DNA of 64,000 nt from Oscillospiraceae bacterium Marseille-Q3528 (GCA_018223385.1 JAGTTR010000006.1:1-64000), one strand, 5' to 3'. Shown: positions 52,367-60,834, counted from the stretch's first letter. A program made the numbers and translations. Notes: generated by a model from the letters alone, not told the origin.

Positions 52367-53977
52367 ATGTTAAGACAGACCACCCGAAACCTTATTACCG
52401 CCCTTTATCCGAGATTATCCCACGAGGACGAGCTGCAAGGTGAGAGCAATTCTATTTCAAACCAGAAGCGTATTCTTGAAACCTATGCGAAGCAGAACGG
52501 CTTTTCCAATCTGCAATGGTACACAGATGACGGTTATTCTGGGGCGAACTTCCAAAGACCCGGTTTTCAAGCCATGCTTGCGGACATTGAAGCCGGAAAA
52601 GTCGGCACCGTTATCGTCAAGGATATGTCACGGTTAGGGCGAAACTATCTGCAAGTGGGAATGTATACGGAAATGATTTTCCCACAGAAAGGCGTCCGCT
52701 TTATCGCTATCAATGACGGAGTGGACAGCGCACAGGGCGACAATGATTTTGCCCCTCTGCGGAACATTTTTAACGAATGGCTGGTGAGAGATACGAGCAA
52801 GAAAATCAAAGCAGTAAAACGGTCTAAGGGTATGAGCGGGAAGCCCGTCACGAGCAAACCCGTATACGGCTACTTTATGGACGAGGACGAAAATTTTATC
52901 ATTGACGGGGAAGCCGCCCCTGTTGTGCGGCAGATTTACAGCTTGTGCCTTGCCGGGAACGGGCCGACCAAGATAGCCCGTATGCTCACAGAGCAGGAGA
53001 TCCCCACGCCGGGAACGCTGGAATACCGTCGGACGGGAAGCACCCGCCGCTACCACCCCGGCTATGAGTGCAAGTGGGCGACCAATACCGTGGTACATAT
53101 CCTTGAAAACAGGGAGTACACGGGCTGTCTGGTAAACTTCAAGACGGAGAAGCCGTCCTACAAGACCAAGCACAGCGTAGAGAACCCCATTGAGAAACAG
53201 GCGATTTTCGAGAACCACCATGAGCCTATCATTGACACCCAGATGTGGGAGCGTGTGCAGGAGTTACGCAAGCAGCGCAAACGCCCGAACCGCTATGATG
53301 AAGTGGGCTTATTCTCCGGCATACTCTTTTGTGCCGACTGCGGCAGCGTCCTTTACCAGCAGCGTTACCAGAACGCCACCCGCAAGCAGGATTGTTATAT
53401 CTGCGGGAGCTACAAGAAGCGTACCCGTGACTGTACGGCGCACTTTATCCGCACCGACCTGTTGACCGCCGGAGTGACCGACAATCTGCGGAAAGTCACC
53501 AGCTATGCAGCGAAGCACGAAGCCCGGTTTATGAAGCTGCTGATCGAGCAGAACGAGGACGGGGGCAAGCGCAGGAACGCCGCAAGGAAAAAGGAGCTGG
53601 AAGCCGCCGAGAAGCGTATCAGCGAGTTATCCGCTATCTTCAAGCGGCTGTATGAGGACAGCGTGACCGGGCGCATTTCAGACGAGCGTTTCACGGAGCT
53701 GTCGGCAGACTATGAAGCCGAGCAGAAAGAACTGAAAGAGAGAGCCGCCGCTATCCGGGCAGAGCTTTCCAAAGCGCAGGAAGCCACGGTAAACGCAGAA
53801 AAGTTTATGAATGTTGTCCGCAAGTACACCAGCTTTGAAGAACTTACCCCTACCCTTTTGCGTGAGTTTGTGGAGAAAATCGTTGTGCATGAGTGCAGCT
53901 ATGACGAGAACGGCACACGCAGACAGGACATTGATATTTATTACTCTTTCGTTGGCAAGGTAGACCTGCCCGAATGA
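52367..53977 (+). CDS. tnpX: Large serine recombinase (TnpX-like)
   Basis: A 536-residue integrase/excisionase. The N-terminal resolvase domain (about 1-150) has LYPRLSHEDELQGESNSI with the catalytic Ser, and VIVKDMSRLGRN; a recombinase domain (about 170-290) and a zinc ribbon (CADCGSVLYQ, then CYICGSY) follow, then a coiled coil (about 380-470) and a C-terminal EFVEKIVVHECSYDENG. GGAGGACACT before ATG 52367 fixes the start. It lies 89 bases from the right end and should catalyse both integration and excision. Confidence 0.93.
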   Translation: MLRQTTRNLITALYPRLSHEDELQGESNSISNQKRILETYAKQNGFSNLQWYTDDGYSGANFQRPGFQAMLADIEAGKVGTVIVKDMSRLGRNYLQVGMYTEMIFPQKGVRFIAINDGVDSAQGDNDFAPLRNIFNEWLVRDTSKKIKAVKRSKGMSGKPVTSKPVYGYFMDEDENFIIDGEAAPVVRQIYSLCLAGNGPTKIARMLTEQEIPTPGTLEYRRTGSTRRYHPGYECKWATNTVVHILENREYTGCLVNFKTEKPSYKTKHSVENPIEKQAIFENHHEPIIDTQMWERVQELRKQRKRPNRYDEVGLFSGILFCADCGSVLYQQRYQNATRKQDCYICGSYKKRTRDCTAHFIRTDLLTAGVTDNLRKVTSYAAKHEARFMKLLIEQNEDGGKRRNAARKKELEAAEKRISELSAIFKRLYEDSVTGRISDERFTELSADYEAEQKELKERAAAIRAELSKAQEATVNAEKFMNVVRKYTSFEELTPTLLREFVEKIVVHECSYDENGTRRQDIDIYYSFVGKVDLPE

Positions 53978-54054
53978 CCGCCCGACCTATCCGGCGCAAT
54001 GCGCAAACGCCGGATAGGAACGGCAAAATTTTTTACACTTCTACTACTTCTTTA

Positions 54055-54453
54055 TCACACATCAGCAAACTGTCCTGCTTTCTTCTTTCCGGTGTTTGTA
54101 AGTGATACAATCTGCAAGACCTCATCAATTCTGTTTTCATCTGTACCAAGCAATAATTGTCTTACCTTCAAATTCTCTCTGGCGGAAAGATTTTCATAAA
54201 TAGGCGGATTTTCAATTAACGCTCCTATTTTTGATAAATCTTTCCTATCTAAAAGTTTTCCATCAAAGTAAATCTTTCCTGCAGTTGGTTTCATCATACC
54301 AGTCAACATTTTCAATGTGGTAGATTTACCAGCGCCATTCGGTCCAAGCAGTCCATAAATCTGTCCCTTTTCGATATTAAGTGAAACATTATTTACCGCT
54401 TTCTGTTTTCTAAAATATTTACATAGATTTTGTGTCTGTAACATCATTTCCAT
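54055..54453 (-). pseudogene. 5' half of lantibiotic-immunity ATPase split by the mobile element
   Basis: The first 129 codons of a MutF/NisF-type ATPase: Walker A GPNGAGKST and the Q-loop region ALIENPPIYENLSARENLKV. After KKKAGQF the frame runs into the element and ends at a TGA after three foreign codons. The missing signature, Walker B and switch are at 43732-44061. A ribosome site AAGGAAGGA precedes ATG 54453. The truncated protein lacks the parts needed for hydrolysis. Confidence 0.9.
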
Positions 54454-54531
54454 CTTTACTATCCTTCCTTCTATATTTCATTTCTTACTGAAATATAACC
54501 TAACAGAAAAAAATAAAGATTTGATGAAGAT

Positions 54532-55326
54532 TTATTCCCGTATGGAATAAACCATCAATTGAATATCATTATCAGGACTCGGCTTTCCACTGAAATCAGC
54601 AAAGCTGTTACAAATACGAAGTCCTAATTTACAGAATATCTCCGTGATTTCATCCAAACTATATAACCTTATAGGATTTCCTTCTTTCATTTCAGGCTTC
54701 AGGAATATGTACCCACTGCAATACGGGCATTTGCTCCCACCGGAACGGGTAGAAATAAGGGTGTTCCACTCTTTGCCGCAATCCTTACACTTCCACCAAA
54801 CCTTACGATTGGCAAAGACCGTAACCTGAGTTGAAAGTAACGGATAATTTCTGTCCGACCACTCGGCTGCTATATTCGGCAGAAGTGTTGCAAGGTCATT
54901 AAATCCTGCCAACACTTTGTTATGGGAACAATACGGGCAGCCTGTCCTATTTATCGTTCTGCTCTTAACGGCAGCTTCCCACTCGTGTCCTTTCTCACAT
55001 TTCCAAATCACTTTCTTATGAGAACCAATAGAAACCTCTGTCGGTTTTATCTTATTCTTTTTCGACCACTGCTTTGCCAGTAATGGCTCTAATGTCGCCA
55101 AATCGTTAATACCTGCAATCACTCTCGTTCCGGAGCATATCGGGCATTTCTCTCCACTGGAACGAGCCTTAACGCTTGTCTGCCATTCGTGACCGCAAGC
55201 ACCTTTCCACCATACTTTTTTATTTGAACCGAAAGTAATGTCATCAGGCGTAAGCATTAAATTCTTTTCCGACCACTCCGAAACAAGCTCCGGGTGTACT
55301 TCTGCTAAACTGTTATTCATAGCCAA
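54532..55326 (-). CDS. Triple zinc-ribbon protein fused to a methyltransferase tail
   Basis: A 264-residue protein. Three treble-clef/zinc-ribbon repeats (DUF4379-like) occupy about 20-215, each with WKCxxGHEW- and CPYCS-type Cys/His pairs (GACGHEW, CPICSG; CEKGHEW, CPYCSH; CKDCGKEW, CPYCSG). The last 50 residues (RLYSLDEITEIF, FADFSGKPSPDNDIQLMV) look like the C-terminus of a class I SAM methyltransferase and not like a zinc-ribbon protein. The join near residue 215 is probably a recombination scar. Function unknown; zinc-ribbon repeats of this type occur next to nucleases and defence genes. Confidence 0.75.
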   Translation of the reverse strand: MAMNNSLAEVHPELVSEWSEKNLMLTPDDITFGSNKKVWWKGACGHEWQTSVKARSSGEKCPICSGTRVIAGINDLATLEPLLAKQWSKKNKIKPTEVSIGSHKKVIWKCEKGHEWEAAVKSRTINRTGCPYCSHNKVLAGFNDLATLLPNIAAEWSDRNYPLLSTQVTVFANRKVWWKCKDCGKEWNTLISTRSGGSKCPYCSGYIFLKPEMKEGNPIRLYSLDEITEIFCKLGLRICNSFADFSGKPSPDNDIQLMVYSIRE

Positions 55327-55401
55327 ACCTCAACCTCCTTGTGCTTAGAGTATATGAAGTTTTGGCTTTATCTTGTAGTTTGCGAATATACGTGCAAATA
55401 G

Positions 55402-55443
55402 AAAAAGCCCTTTGAGAAAAGGATTTCTCCTCTCTCAAAGGGC
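55402..55443 (-). terminator. Terminator of the InlB-like gene
   Basis: GCCCTTTGAGA (55407-55417) pairs with TCTCAAAGGGC (55433-55443); the minus strand continues with TTTTT. Confidence 0.8.
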
Positions 55444-55495
55444 AAGTTGACAAACTGGAATTTGGTGTGTGCTTTATAAATTTTTTCCGATCCAC

Positions 55496-56146
55496 TCAAG
55501 TTGGTTCATACTCGTTATCGGCATTGATACTGAACGGTGCGGAGTATGTCGTGAAGGTCATGCCCGCAAGTTCCGATTGGGTAAGCGCCTTATCGCTCAG
55601 CAGGTATTCGATCTTAACCGCTTCGCCGCTGTTGTCCGCAGCGGTAACGGTTACCATCTGCATATCCTTAAAGAACAAATCGAAGGTGATGGTGTTGAAG
55701 AAAGACTTCCAGTCGTTTTCAGCAATCTTGATTTCGCCTGTAGGCACTGCAATATCACGCCACTGAGCCGTGATCGTCAAATCCTCGGCGGGCATGGTTG
55801 TCGGGAATGCTTTATCCCAGCCGTTGAACTGATAGCCCTCTCTTGTCAGGGTCGGAGCGGTAATCGGTATGCCGTAATCCTGCGTTATGGTAATATCCGC
55901 TTCGCCGTTTTCGGGCTTGACTGTGACGGTATATTGATTGATTTCCCACTTCGCCCAATATTCCTTGTTGCCCGTTTCGGTGTCGCCGATTGCCGTAACA
56001 GGAGAGCCGGTCAGCGTGACACCGGGCTTGGTCATACGGAAAAGGAAAAATCTGTCCGTGATGGTTCGGCGGTCATAGCTGTAGGTATACCCTTCTTGTA
56101 GGGGCAGCAGCAGGCCGCTGAAGGGGATTCTCTCTGAAACAGTCAT
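55496..56146 (-). CDS. InlB-type repeat protein fragment
   Basis: A 216-residue protein with one Listeria-Bacteroides (InlB B-type) repeat (about 70-130: YTVTVKPENGEADITIT, APTLTREGYQFNGWDKAF, AEDLTITAQW) and a beta-rich tail. It lacks a signal peptide, although such repeats normally lie in secreted proteins; the N-terminal MTVSERIPFSGLLLP stretch looks unrelated. The tail ends abruptly at NADNEYEPT, where another frame continues as LEWIGKNL. A good AAAGGAG site precedes the ATG. It is probably a truncated, rearranged piece of a large surface protein. Confidence 0.6.
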   Translation of the reverse strand: MTVSERIPFSGLLLPLQEGYTYSYDRRTITDRFFLFRMTKPGVTLTGSPVTAIGDTETGNKEYWAKWEINQYTVTVKPENGEADITITQDYGIPITAPTLTREGYQFNGWDKAFPTTMPAEDLTITAQWRDIAVPTGEIKIAENDWKSFFNTITFDLFFKDMQMVTVTAADNSGEAVKIEYLLSDKALTQSELAGMTFTTYSAPFSINADNEYEPT

Positions 56147-56259
56147 GGCAGCTTATCTCCTTTATCTTATCGTAGTGTCCTGTAGTCCTTCCGAAAAGCG
56201 GCAACGCCGTGGTTGCCGCCTTTCGGAAAGGGACTTGCTGCCAAGTCCACTTTCAAGAA

Positions 56260-56296
56260 AATAGGCGGTGGCGGAATGATCCGTCACCGCCTATTG
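56260..56296 (-). terminator. Terminator after the surface-protein gene
   Basis: ATAGGCGGTG-CGG pairs with CCG-CACCGCCTAT. A second hairpin CCGAAA-CGGCAAC/GTTGCCG-TTTCGG lies at about 56191-56228. Confidence 0.7.
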
Positions 56297-56329
56297 TGTT
56301 TAGGTTATTTCGATTTCGGAAGCGTCGGC

Positions 56330-57955
56330 TTATTCAGCCTCGGATTCCTTTCTTTTTTTGCCGTTCAGGCCCAGCAGGGTCAGAACGCCGCCGCTGACAA
56401 AGAGAAGAACGATCCAAAGCCCCAGCGTTCTTGTGTCGCCGGTCTGAGGAGATTTGACGGAGTCCTCCTTTGCGGGTTTATTGGCGTTGTTATCGCTGCT
56501 GTCTGTGCTGCCGGTGTTTCCGCCCGGATTGGCGCTGCTGTCTGTGCTGCCGGTGTTTCCGCCCGGATTGGCGCTGCCGTCTGTGCTGCCGGTGTTTCCG
56601 CCCGGATTGGCGCTGCTGTCTGTGCTGCCGGTGTTTCCGCCCGGATTGGCGCTGCCGTCATCGGGTAGCTTGTCGAGGACCGTGTTCTCGCTGCGCTTAT
56701 AGCTGCAGACGGTACACTCCTCATGCTTCAGGCCGGTCTGCGTCTCAGTCGCCGCTTTGTCTACCTTCCACACGAAGGTGTGGGACGCCAGATCCTTTGT
56801 GCTACCGCTCGGATCCGGGCAGGCGCTGTCGGTGCACTGATGCCAATGGCTCTTTGTGTCCGCATACCACGGACCGCCGTAGGTATGGGTATGGGGACCC
56901 ACATACGGCTTCACGGTGATGGCCTGGTAGGTCTTGATATTACTGCTGCCGCTGCCATCGTTATACTGGATCGTCACATCCTTCTGTCCCTGCGTGAGCT
57001 TGTCACCATAGAAGATCACGTACTTGTCTCTGGAGAGGTCAGCCGTGGTGCCGTCGGTATAATGCGCGGTGACCACCATGCCCGTCGGGTCAAAATCCTC
57101 GCCGGCCATGTACTCGGTCTTATCCGGCTGTTTTGTGATCTCGATGCTCTCCACCGTCTTGACGACCTCCGGTTTGCCAAGGCCACGGATCACCTGATAA
57201 TCCTTGTTATACGGAAAACCACTCCATGTTGTTTCAAAGGCATCCGCTTCAACTCCGTTTACGGTCACGTTCTCCTTTTTCAGCCCGGTGTAATCGCACC
57301 CCAGGAGCTTATTAAAATAAACCTCTACCCTATATTCTGTATCCGCCTTGAAGGTTTCGGTTAGAGGTGCGGAAGTCCAATCACCCGCCGAGTCCTTTTT
57401 CATAAATTGGAAGTAGCTAAGTTTAATACCAGGCTCTGTCGTCGTAACCGCGGCATCTGCTATATTTGCGTCCGCTTTATATCCGGTCACCGTGATTGGC
57501 AGTGTGGTCACCTTTGTCACGTTCGCTGGTTTATAGGTGTTGTATACCTTGAATTCGATGCTGTTACCGTTGCCATACACGCTCTGCGGGCCGCTTTCGT
57601 TGTTGCCGCCCGTATAAGAAATGCTGTACCATACATACTCCCCTATCGGCTTACCGGGCACATCCTGCTTCACGATATATTTACCGGGTGCGACCGATAC
57701 GGTGCTTGTTCCTTTTCCGTCTGCACCGACGGTGACAGTCGTCGTACCGTATTCATAGTATTGCGCCGTCACTTCATTTATGGCTTTCTTGATTTGGAAT
57801 GTAAACTCCGCGCCTTCCGCGCTTCCGATCAGTCCGTTCACCTCCACGGTGATTTTTAATTCACATGTTTCACCCTCCTCTGCTCGCGCCGTTGCGGGCG
57901 CCATGCACAGCACCATACAGAGCACCAGTACAATGCTGAGCCATTGCTTTTTCAT
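56330..57955 (-). CDS. Sortase-anchored surface protein with 13-residue repeats
   Basis: A 541-residue exported protein: signal peptide (about 1-25, ATARA), an N-terminal region with a Cna-B/SpaA-like style (about 27-130, VSVAPGKYIVKQDVPG), a bacterial Ig-like domain (about 270-370, VVTAHYTDGTTADLSRDKYV), a His/Cys-rich module (HTHTYGGPWYADTKSHWHQC), four 13-residue repeats (SANPGGNTGST core, about 440-495), and the anchor SPQTGD, a hydrophobic helix and KKRKESEAE. AAGGAGGAAGG fixes ATG 57955. It is probably an adhesin; no sortase gene is nearby. Confidence 0.85.
   Translation of the reverse strand: MKKQWLSIVLVLCMVLCMAPATARAEEGETCELKITVEVNGLIGSAEGAEFTFQIKKAINEVTAQYYEYGTTTVTVGADGKGTSTVSVAPGKYIVKQDVPGKPIGEYVWYSISYTGGNNESGPQSVYGNGNSIEFKVYNTYKPANVTKVTTLPITVTGYKADANIADAAVTTTEPGIKLSYFQFMKKDSAGDWTSAPLTETFKADTEYRVEVYFNKLLGCDYTGLKKENVTVNGVEADAFETTWSGFPYNKDYQVIRGLGKPEVVKTVESIEITKQPDKTEYMAGEDFDPTGMVVTAHYTDGTTADLSRDKYVIFYGDKLTQGQKDVTIQYNDGSGSSNIKTYQAITVKPYVGPHTHTYGGPWYADTKSHWHQCTDSACPDPSGSTKDLASHTFVWKVDKAATETQTGLKHEECTVCSYKRSENTVLDKLPDDGSANPGGNTGSTDSSANPGGNTGSTDGSANPGGNTGSTDSSANPGGNTGSTDSSDNNANKPAKEDSVKSPQTGDTRTLGLWIVLLFVSGGVLTLLGLNGKKRKESEAE
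56499..56654. repeat. Coding 39-bp tandem repeat, four copies
   Basis: Four 39-base units encode the 13-residue Gly/Asn/Ser/Thr-rich repeats of the surface protein and differ at one or two positions. Confidence 0.9.
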
Positions 57956-57989
57956 GATTCCTTCCTCCTTAAAAAGTATATAGACTCTC

Positions 57990-58030
57990 GGAATCTCCAG
58001 CCCATTGAAAACACTGGGTTTGGAGGTTCC
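57990..58030 (-). promoter_or_regulatory. Inverted repeat in the leader of the surface-protein gene
   Basis: GGAATCTCCAGCCCA and TGGGTTTGGAGGTTCC are nearly perfect complements, 35 bases upstream of the start. It may be an operator or a leader hairpin. Confidence 0.45.
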
Positions 58031-58147
58031 TTTTTTATCGAAATCACCCACTTTTTTTGCAAAAAGAGCTTTACAAACGGCTCGAAAAACGAGGCGCTTC
58101 GCGCCCTTGTTTACAGAAATGACTTTTGCGAACAGGGGGCGACTTCG

Positions 58148-58390
58148 ATGTTACCGATTTATCCTGGCGGCCATGTGGCCTACCAGAATTTTGTGGTTGA
58201 GCAGTTGCGCAACCACTATGCCAACCCGGCAGAATTGCCGGATAGGCTATTGGACATTGCCGAGCGCTTTTGGGAGAAGAACCTGACGGGCATTGACACG
58301 CTCATGCAGGAGTGCTACTCCCGGTTTGGACCAAAACCAAGACCTCCGTCTTGTATACTGCGCTCAGTGCTGTTGTCCATCACCTTGTGA
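58148..58390 (+). pseudogene. N-terminal fragment of an IS transposase
   Basis: Eighty codons with VAYQNFVVEQLRNHYANPA and FGPKPRPPSCILRSVLLSI match the start of a transposase of the IS4/IS1182-like group, in which the next conserved part should follow directly. The frame ends at TGA two bases before the stop codon of the convergent receiver-like gene; the catalytic region is absent. An AGGGGG site precedes the ATG. It is a truncated insertion sequence remnant. Confidence 0.7.
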
Positions 58391-58391
58391 T

Positions 58392-58778
58392 TTAAACGCT
58401 GTCGATCACCGAAGCAAAGTAGTTTTCGGACACCGAGCCGAAGAGAAAAGCGTCTATCAGACCCTCGCGCTTTGCCTGCCGTACCTTTTCGGTCAACTCT
58501 CCGTCTGTATCGTCATCCACAAAGAGAATGACCCGGCAGTTTTCCGTGTTCCGTTTTACCTTGTCACGGATTGCCATTCGTTCATTGAACATCCAGGGCG
58601 AATACGCCTTGACCTCCATTAAAAGCACATCCGGTCGATGCGTTTTGCACCACTCGGCGGTTGCGTCCGGCGACTCGGAAATCACAACATGGCAATCGTC
58701 CAATTTTTGCATCAGCATTCGCTCCATGGTGTGCGCATGGATATCGCTCTGAAAGTCCAGAACGATTTTTTTCATCAT
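58392..58778 (-). CDS. Receiver-like protein lacking the phospho-acceptor Asp
   Basis: A 128-residue single-domain protein with the alternating pattern of a receiver: IVLDFQSDIHAHTMERML, then RPDVLLMEVKAYSPWM, CRVILFVDD and a final helix. The usual phospho-acceptor Asp is Glu55 and the acidic pair at the N-terminus is incomplete, so it is probably not switched by phosphorylation. It has its own promoter overlapping a perfect palindrome, and it follows the 7TM kinase-NarL kinase-regulator operon on the same strand. It may be a phosphomimetic or protein-binding output of that system. Confidence 0.7.
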   Translation of the reverse strand: MMKKIVLDFQSDIHAHTMERMLMQKLDDCHVVISESPDATAEWCKTHRPDVLLMEVKAYSPWMFNERMAIRDKVKRNTENCRVILFVDDDTDGELTEKVRQAKREGLIDAFLFGSVSENYFASVIDSV

Positions 58779-58822
58779 TCATCACCACCTTTTGAAAGCA
58801 CAACCCTAATTTTACAGTATCT

Positions 58823-58866
58823 ATTGTACGGATTTTTTGGTGCTTGTCACTGGCACTTGTGCCAGT
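58823..58866 (-). promoter_or_regulatory. Promoter with overlapping palindromic operator
   Basis: On the minus strand GTGACA (58850-58845) and TACAAT (58828-58823) are spaced by 16 bases. The palindrome ACTGGCAC-TT-GTGCCAGT (58849-58866) abuts and overlaps the -35 box. The adjacent LuxR-type regulator is the obvious candidate to bind it. Confidence 0.6.
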
Positions 58867-58916
58867 AACAGAAGGAAAAATTCGATTTTTTCAAAATTTT
58901 TTTGCCTTTTAGGCGC

Positions 58917-58948
58917 AAAAAACCCCTTGACCGTACAGCCAAGGGGTT
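58917..58948 (-). terminator. Terminator after the LuxR-type regulator gene
   Basis: AACCCCTTG (58921-58929) pairs exactly with CAAGGGGTT (58940-58948); the minus strand continues with TTTTTTGCG. Confidence 0.85.
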
Positions 58949-58957
58949 CAATTTCTC

Positions 58958-59587
58958 TTATTCGTCTTTTAAGGTGGTTACCATGAGCTTGTTTTCAATG
59001 GCGGTTGCAACCAGCGATTCTCTGCTTTCAAAGCCTCCCTTTTCCACCATATCATCCAGGTTCCAGCGAACGCCGTTTTTGGAGATACCCAGCTTGTCAG
59101 CGATTTCCTGATAGGTGAAGCCCTTTATATACAGGCGCAGGATGTCTAACTGCCGGGGCGAGAAGGCATCGGACATCGTACCCTCCATTTCAATGGCCGG
59201 AGCAATATCGGGGAAGACCTTTTCCCCTGCCAGGGTGCGCTTTACCACGCTCATCAGTTCCTCCGTGCCGTGATCCTTATACCACAGGCTGTCGGCGGCG
59301 CCCATTTTGGCTCGTTCCAATACCTGCGGATCAACAAGCGAGGTAGCCACAACGATTTTGATTTGCGGAAAAGCCTTTTTGATGCGCTCTGCGGCGGCAA
59401 GACCGGAATGCTTGTGCTGCGTCTGCACATCCATAAGGACGAGCTTTACGGTGGCGTCGCAATGCTTTTCCGCTTCAAAGGCGTCACGGAAAACGCCGAC
59501 AAGATAAAACTCGCCGTCTGCCGCAAGACGATCGACAAAGTGCTTTTGGATGTATAAATCATCCTCTACAAGTATGGTGTTTATCAT
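58958..59587 (-). CDS. NarL/LuxR-family response regulator
   Basis: A 209-residue regulator: receiver domain (E8 D9 D10, Asp53 in LVLMDVQT, Lys near 104) and a LuxR-type helix-turn-helix (about 142-200, SPRQLDILRLYIKGFTYQEI and LGISKNGVRWNLDDM). It overlaps the kinase gene by four bases and ends before a strong terminator. The palindrome at 58849-58866 upstream of the next gene is a probable target; the surface-protein genes nearby are others. This link is inferred. Confidence 0.9.
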   Translation of the reverse strand: MINTILVEDDLYIQKHFVDRLAADGEFYLVGVFRDAFEAEKHCDATVKLVLMDVQTQHKHSGLAAAERIKKAFPQIKIVVATSLVDPQVLERAKMGAADSLWYKDHGTEELMSVVKRTLAGEKVFPDIAPAIEMEGTMSDAFSPRQLDILRLYIKGFTYQEIADKLGISKNGVRWNLDDMVEKGGFESRESLVATAIENKLMVTTLKDE

Positions 59588-60834
59588 AGGCTGATCTCCT
59601 TTGCGGGAATCGTAATCAGAAGAGCAAAGCGCGGATTGTGCGAAATGTGCATTTCACCGCCGGAGCTTTCAATACTGCGGCGAAGTGTTGACAGACCGCT
59701 GCCTTCCTTTATTGGCTTTGCGGGTACTTTGCCGTTGTTGGTTATGGTAACATCATAGTGTTCGCCCCGCTGGACAATGCGGATATATACCTCATTCCCG
59801 TCTGCGTGCTTGATGCAGTTGGTCACGCACTCCTTGGCGGCGGCAACAGTCAGCTCCTCGGCTGCGGTATCACGAGGCAGGTAGCCGTCGATTTTTACAG
59901 CTACGCCAAGCTGTCGGGCGGTTCTTTTTACCTCGTCCATTGTGCTGACAGAGGTGACACGGTTGCTTGCCAGCATACCGATGGCATTTTGCAGTGTCTC
60001 AAGCTTTCGCTCGGTATTCTCACCGCTGTCTATGATGTCACGGATGGTCAGGAGGCTTCGTCCGATGGTATCGTGAATATAGACCTTTAGGTCAAGGCTT
60101 TCCTTTTCCTTGACATCGTCCTCCATACGGGCATACATCTTCCTGAGCTCTCGATTGACTTCCGCCAGTTCTTCATTTATTTCCTCTTGCTTTTGGTAGC
60201 CGTTATACAGCTCGGTTACATTGTGCGCCGTTATCTGTTGCCAGCGGTCATCGCCGTCCACGGTGATATTCTGTGTGCGGAACTGCCAGACGGTCTTGTC
60301 GGGCAGGATATAGCAATCATCCTTGACGGTTACGGATCTGTCAGGCACGCTCAGGGCATTTTCCATATCGCTTTTGATTTGAAGCTCGTGGCCGCAAAGG
60401 GCAAAGGACAGCCTTCGCATACGGTTGTTGCACAGGATGATCCTGCCGTTCGGGTCGGCAAAGCAGATGCCCATAGGCAGCTTATCGGTTGCTTCCTTAA
60501 TGGAGAACGGCGAGAGCTCGTTCTTTTTGCGGCGGTATTCCCTCGGCAGAGCCATGGCAAAGTGAACTGCCGCAAGGAAAATAGCAGCGGCAAATATGAG
60601 CCACGGTGCGTCCAGCAGAAAAGCGTCCCCGATATTATCGGGATCTGCCTGGGAAACAGAGAACAGCAGCGGGATCATTACCGCCATCACCGCCAGGCTC
60701 AGCAGGCTGCGCACCGGCTTATTGCTGCGGAGAAGCTGATACATAAACAGCCCGATTTCAAGGACGATCTCCACAAACATAATAAACGGCAGCATGGTCT
60801 GCCAAAATTCAGAAAGGGAAGAAAATGCACTCAT
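59584..60834 (-). CDS. NarX-type sensor histidine kinase
   Basis: A 416-residue kinase with three membrane segments (about 12-32, 43-60, 75-95), a PAS-like domain (about 110-200, KLPMGICFADPNGRIILCNN), a coiled coil, a HisKA_3-type dimerisation region with the His in VYIHDTIGRSLLTIRDII, and a C-terminal ATPase with AAAKECVTNCIKHADG and GSGLSTLRRSIESSGG. It overlaps the regulator downstream and the 7TM protein upstream by four bases each, so the three act together. Confidence 0.9.
   Translation of the reverse strand: MSAFSSLSEFWQTMLPFIMFVEIVLEIGLFMYQLLRSNKPVRSLLSLAVMAVMIPLLFSVSQADPDNIGDAFLLDAPWLIFAAAIFLAAVHFAMALPREYRRKKNELSPFSIKEATDKLPMGICFADPNGRIILCNNRMRRLSFALCGHELQIKSDMENALSVPDRSVTVKDDCYILPDKTVWQFRTQNITVDGDDRWQQITAHNVTELYNGYQKQEEINEELAEVNRELRKMYARMEDDVKEKESLDLKVYIHDTIGRSLLTIRDIIDSGENTERKLETLQNAIGMLASNRVTSVSTMDEVKRTARQLGVAVKIDGYLPRDTAAEELTVAAAKECVTNCIKHADGNEVYIRIVQRGEHYDVTITNNGKVPAKPIKEGSGLSTLRRSIESSGGEMHISHNPRFALLITIPAKEISL

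Larger units (their letters stand above)
44062..54066. mobile_element. Integrative mobilizable element (Tn4451-like, TnpX recombinase) with tet(O)-type and tet(40)
   Basis: The element has imperfect inverted ends: GCTCATGTACGGTAAAG at 44063 inward, and GCTGATGTGTGATAAAG read inward from 54066, 13 of 17 bases identical. Target A residues flank both sides (44058-44061 and 54067-54069), and the host ATPase is restored when they are joined. Contents from left: tet(40), tet(O)-type gene with attenuator, remnant kinase gene, MobC, relaxase, small Cys protein, replisome organizer, DnaC-like loader, TnpW and the serine recombinase TnpX. It can probably excise and be mobilised by a helper; no type IV secretion genes are present. 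Confidence 0.9.

Noticed and set aside
55313..55495. 60-codon frame between the zinc-ribbon gene and the InlB-like gene
   Set aside because: It spans a strong terminator hairpin and overlaps the start of the zinc-ribbon gene; no domain or good ribosome site.
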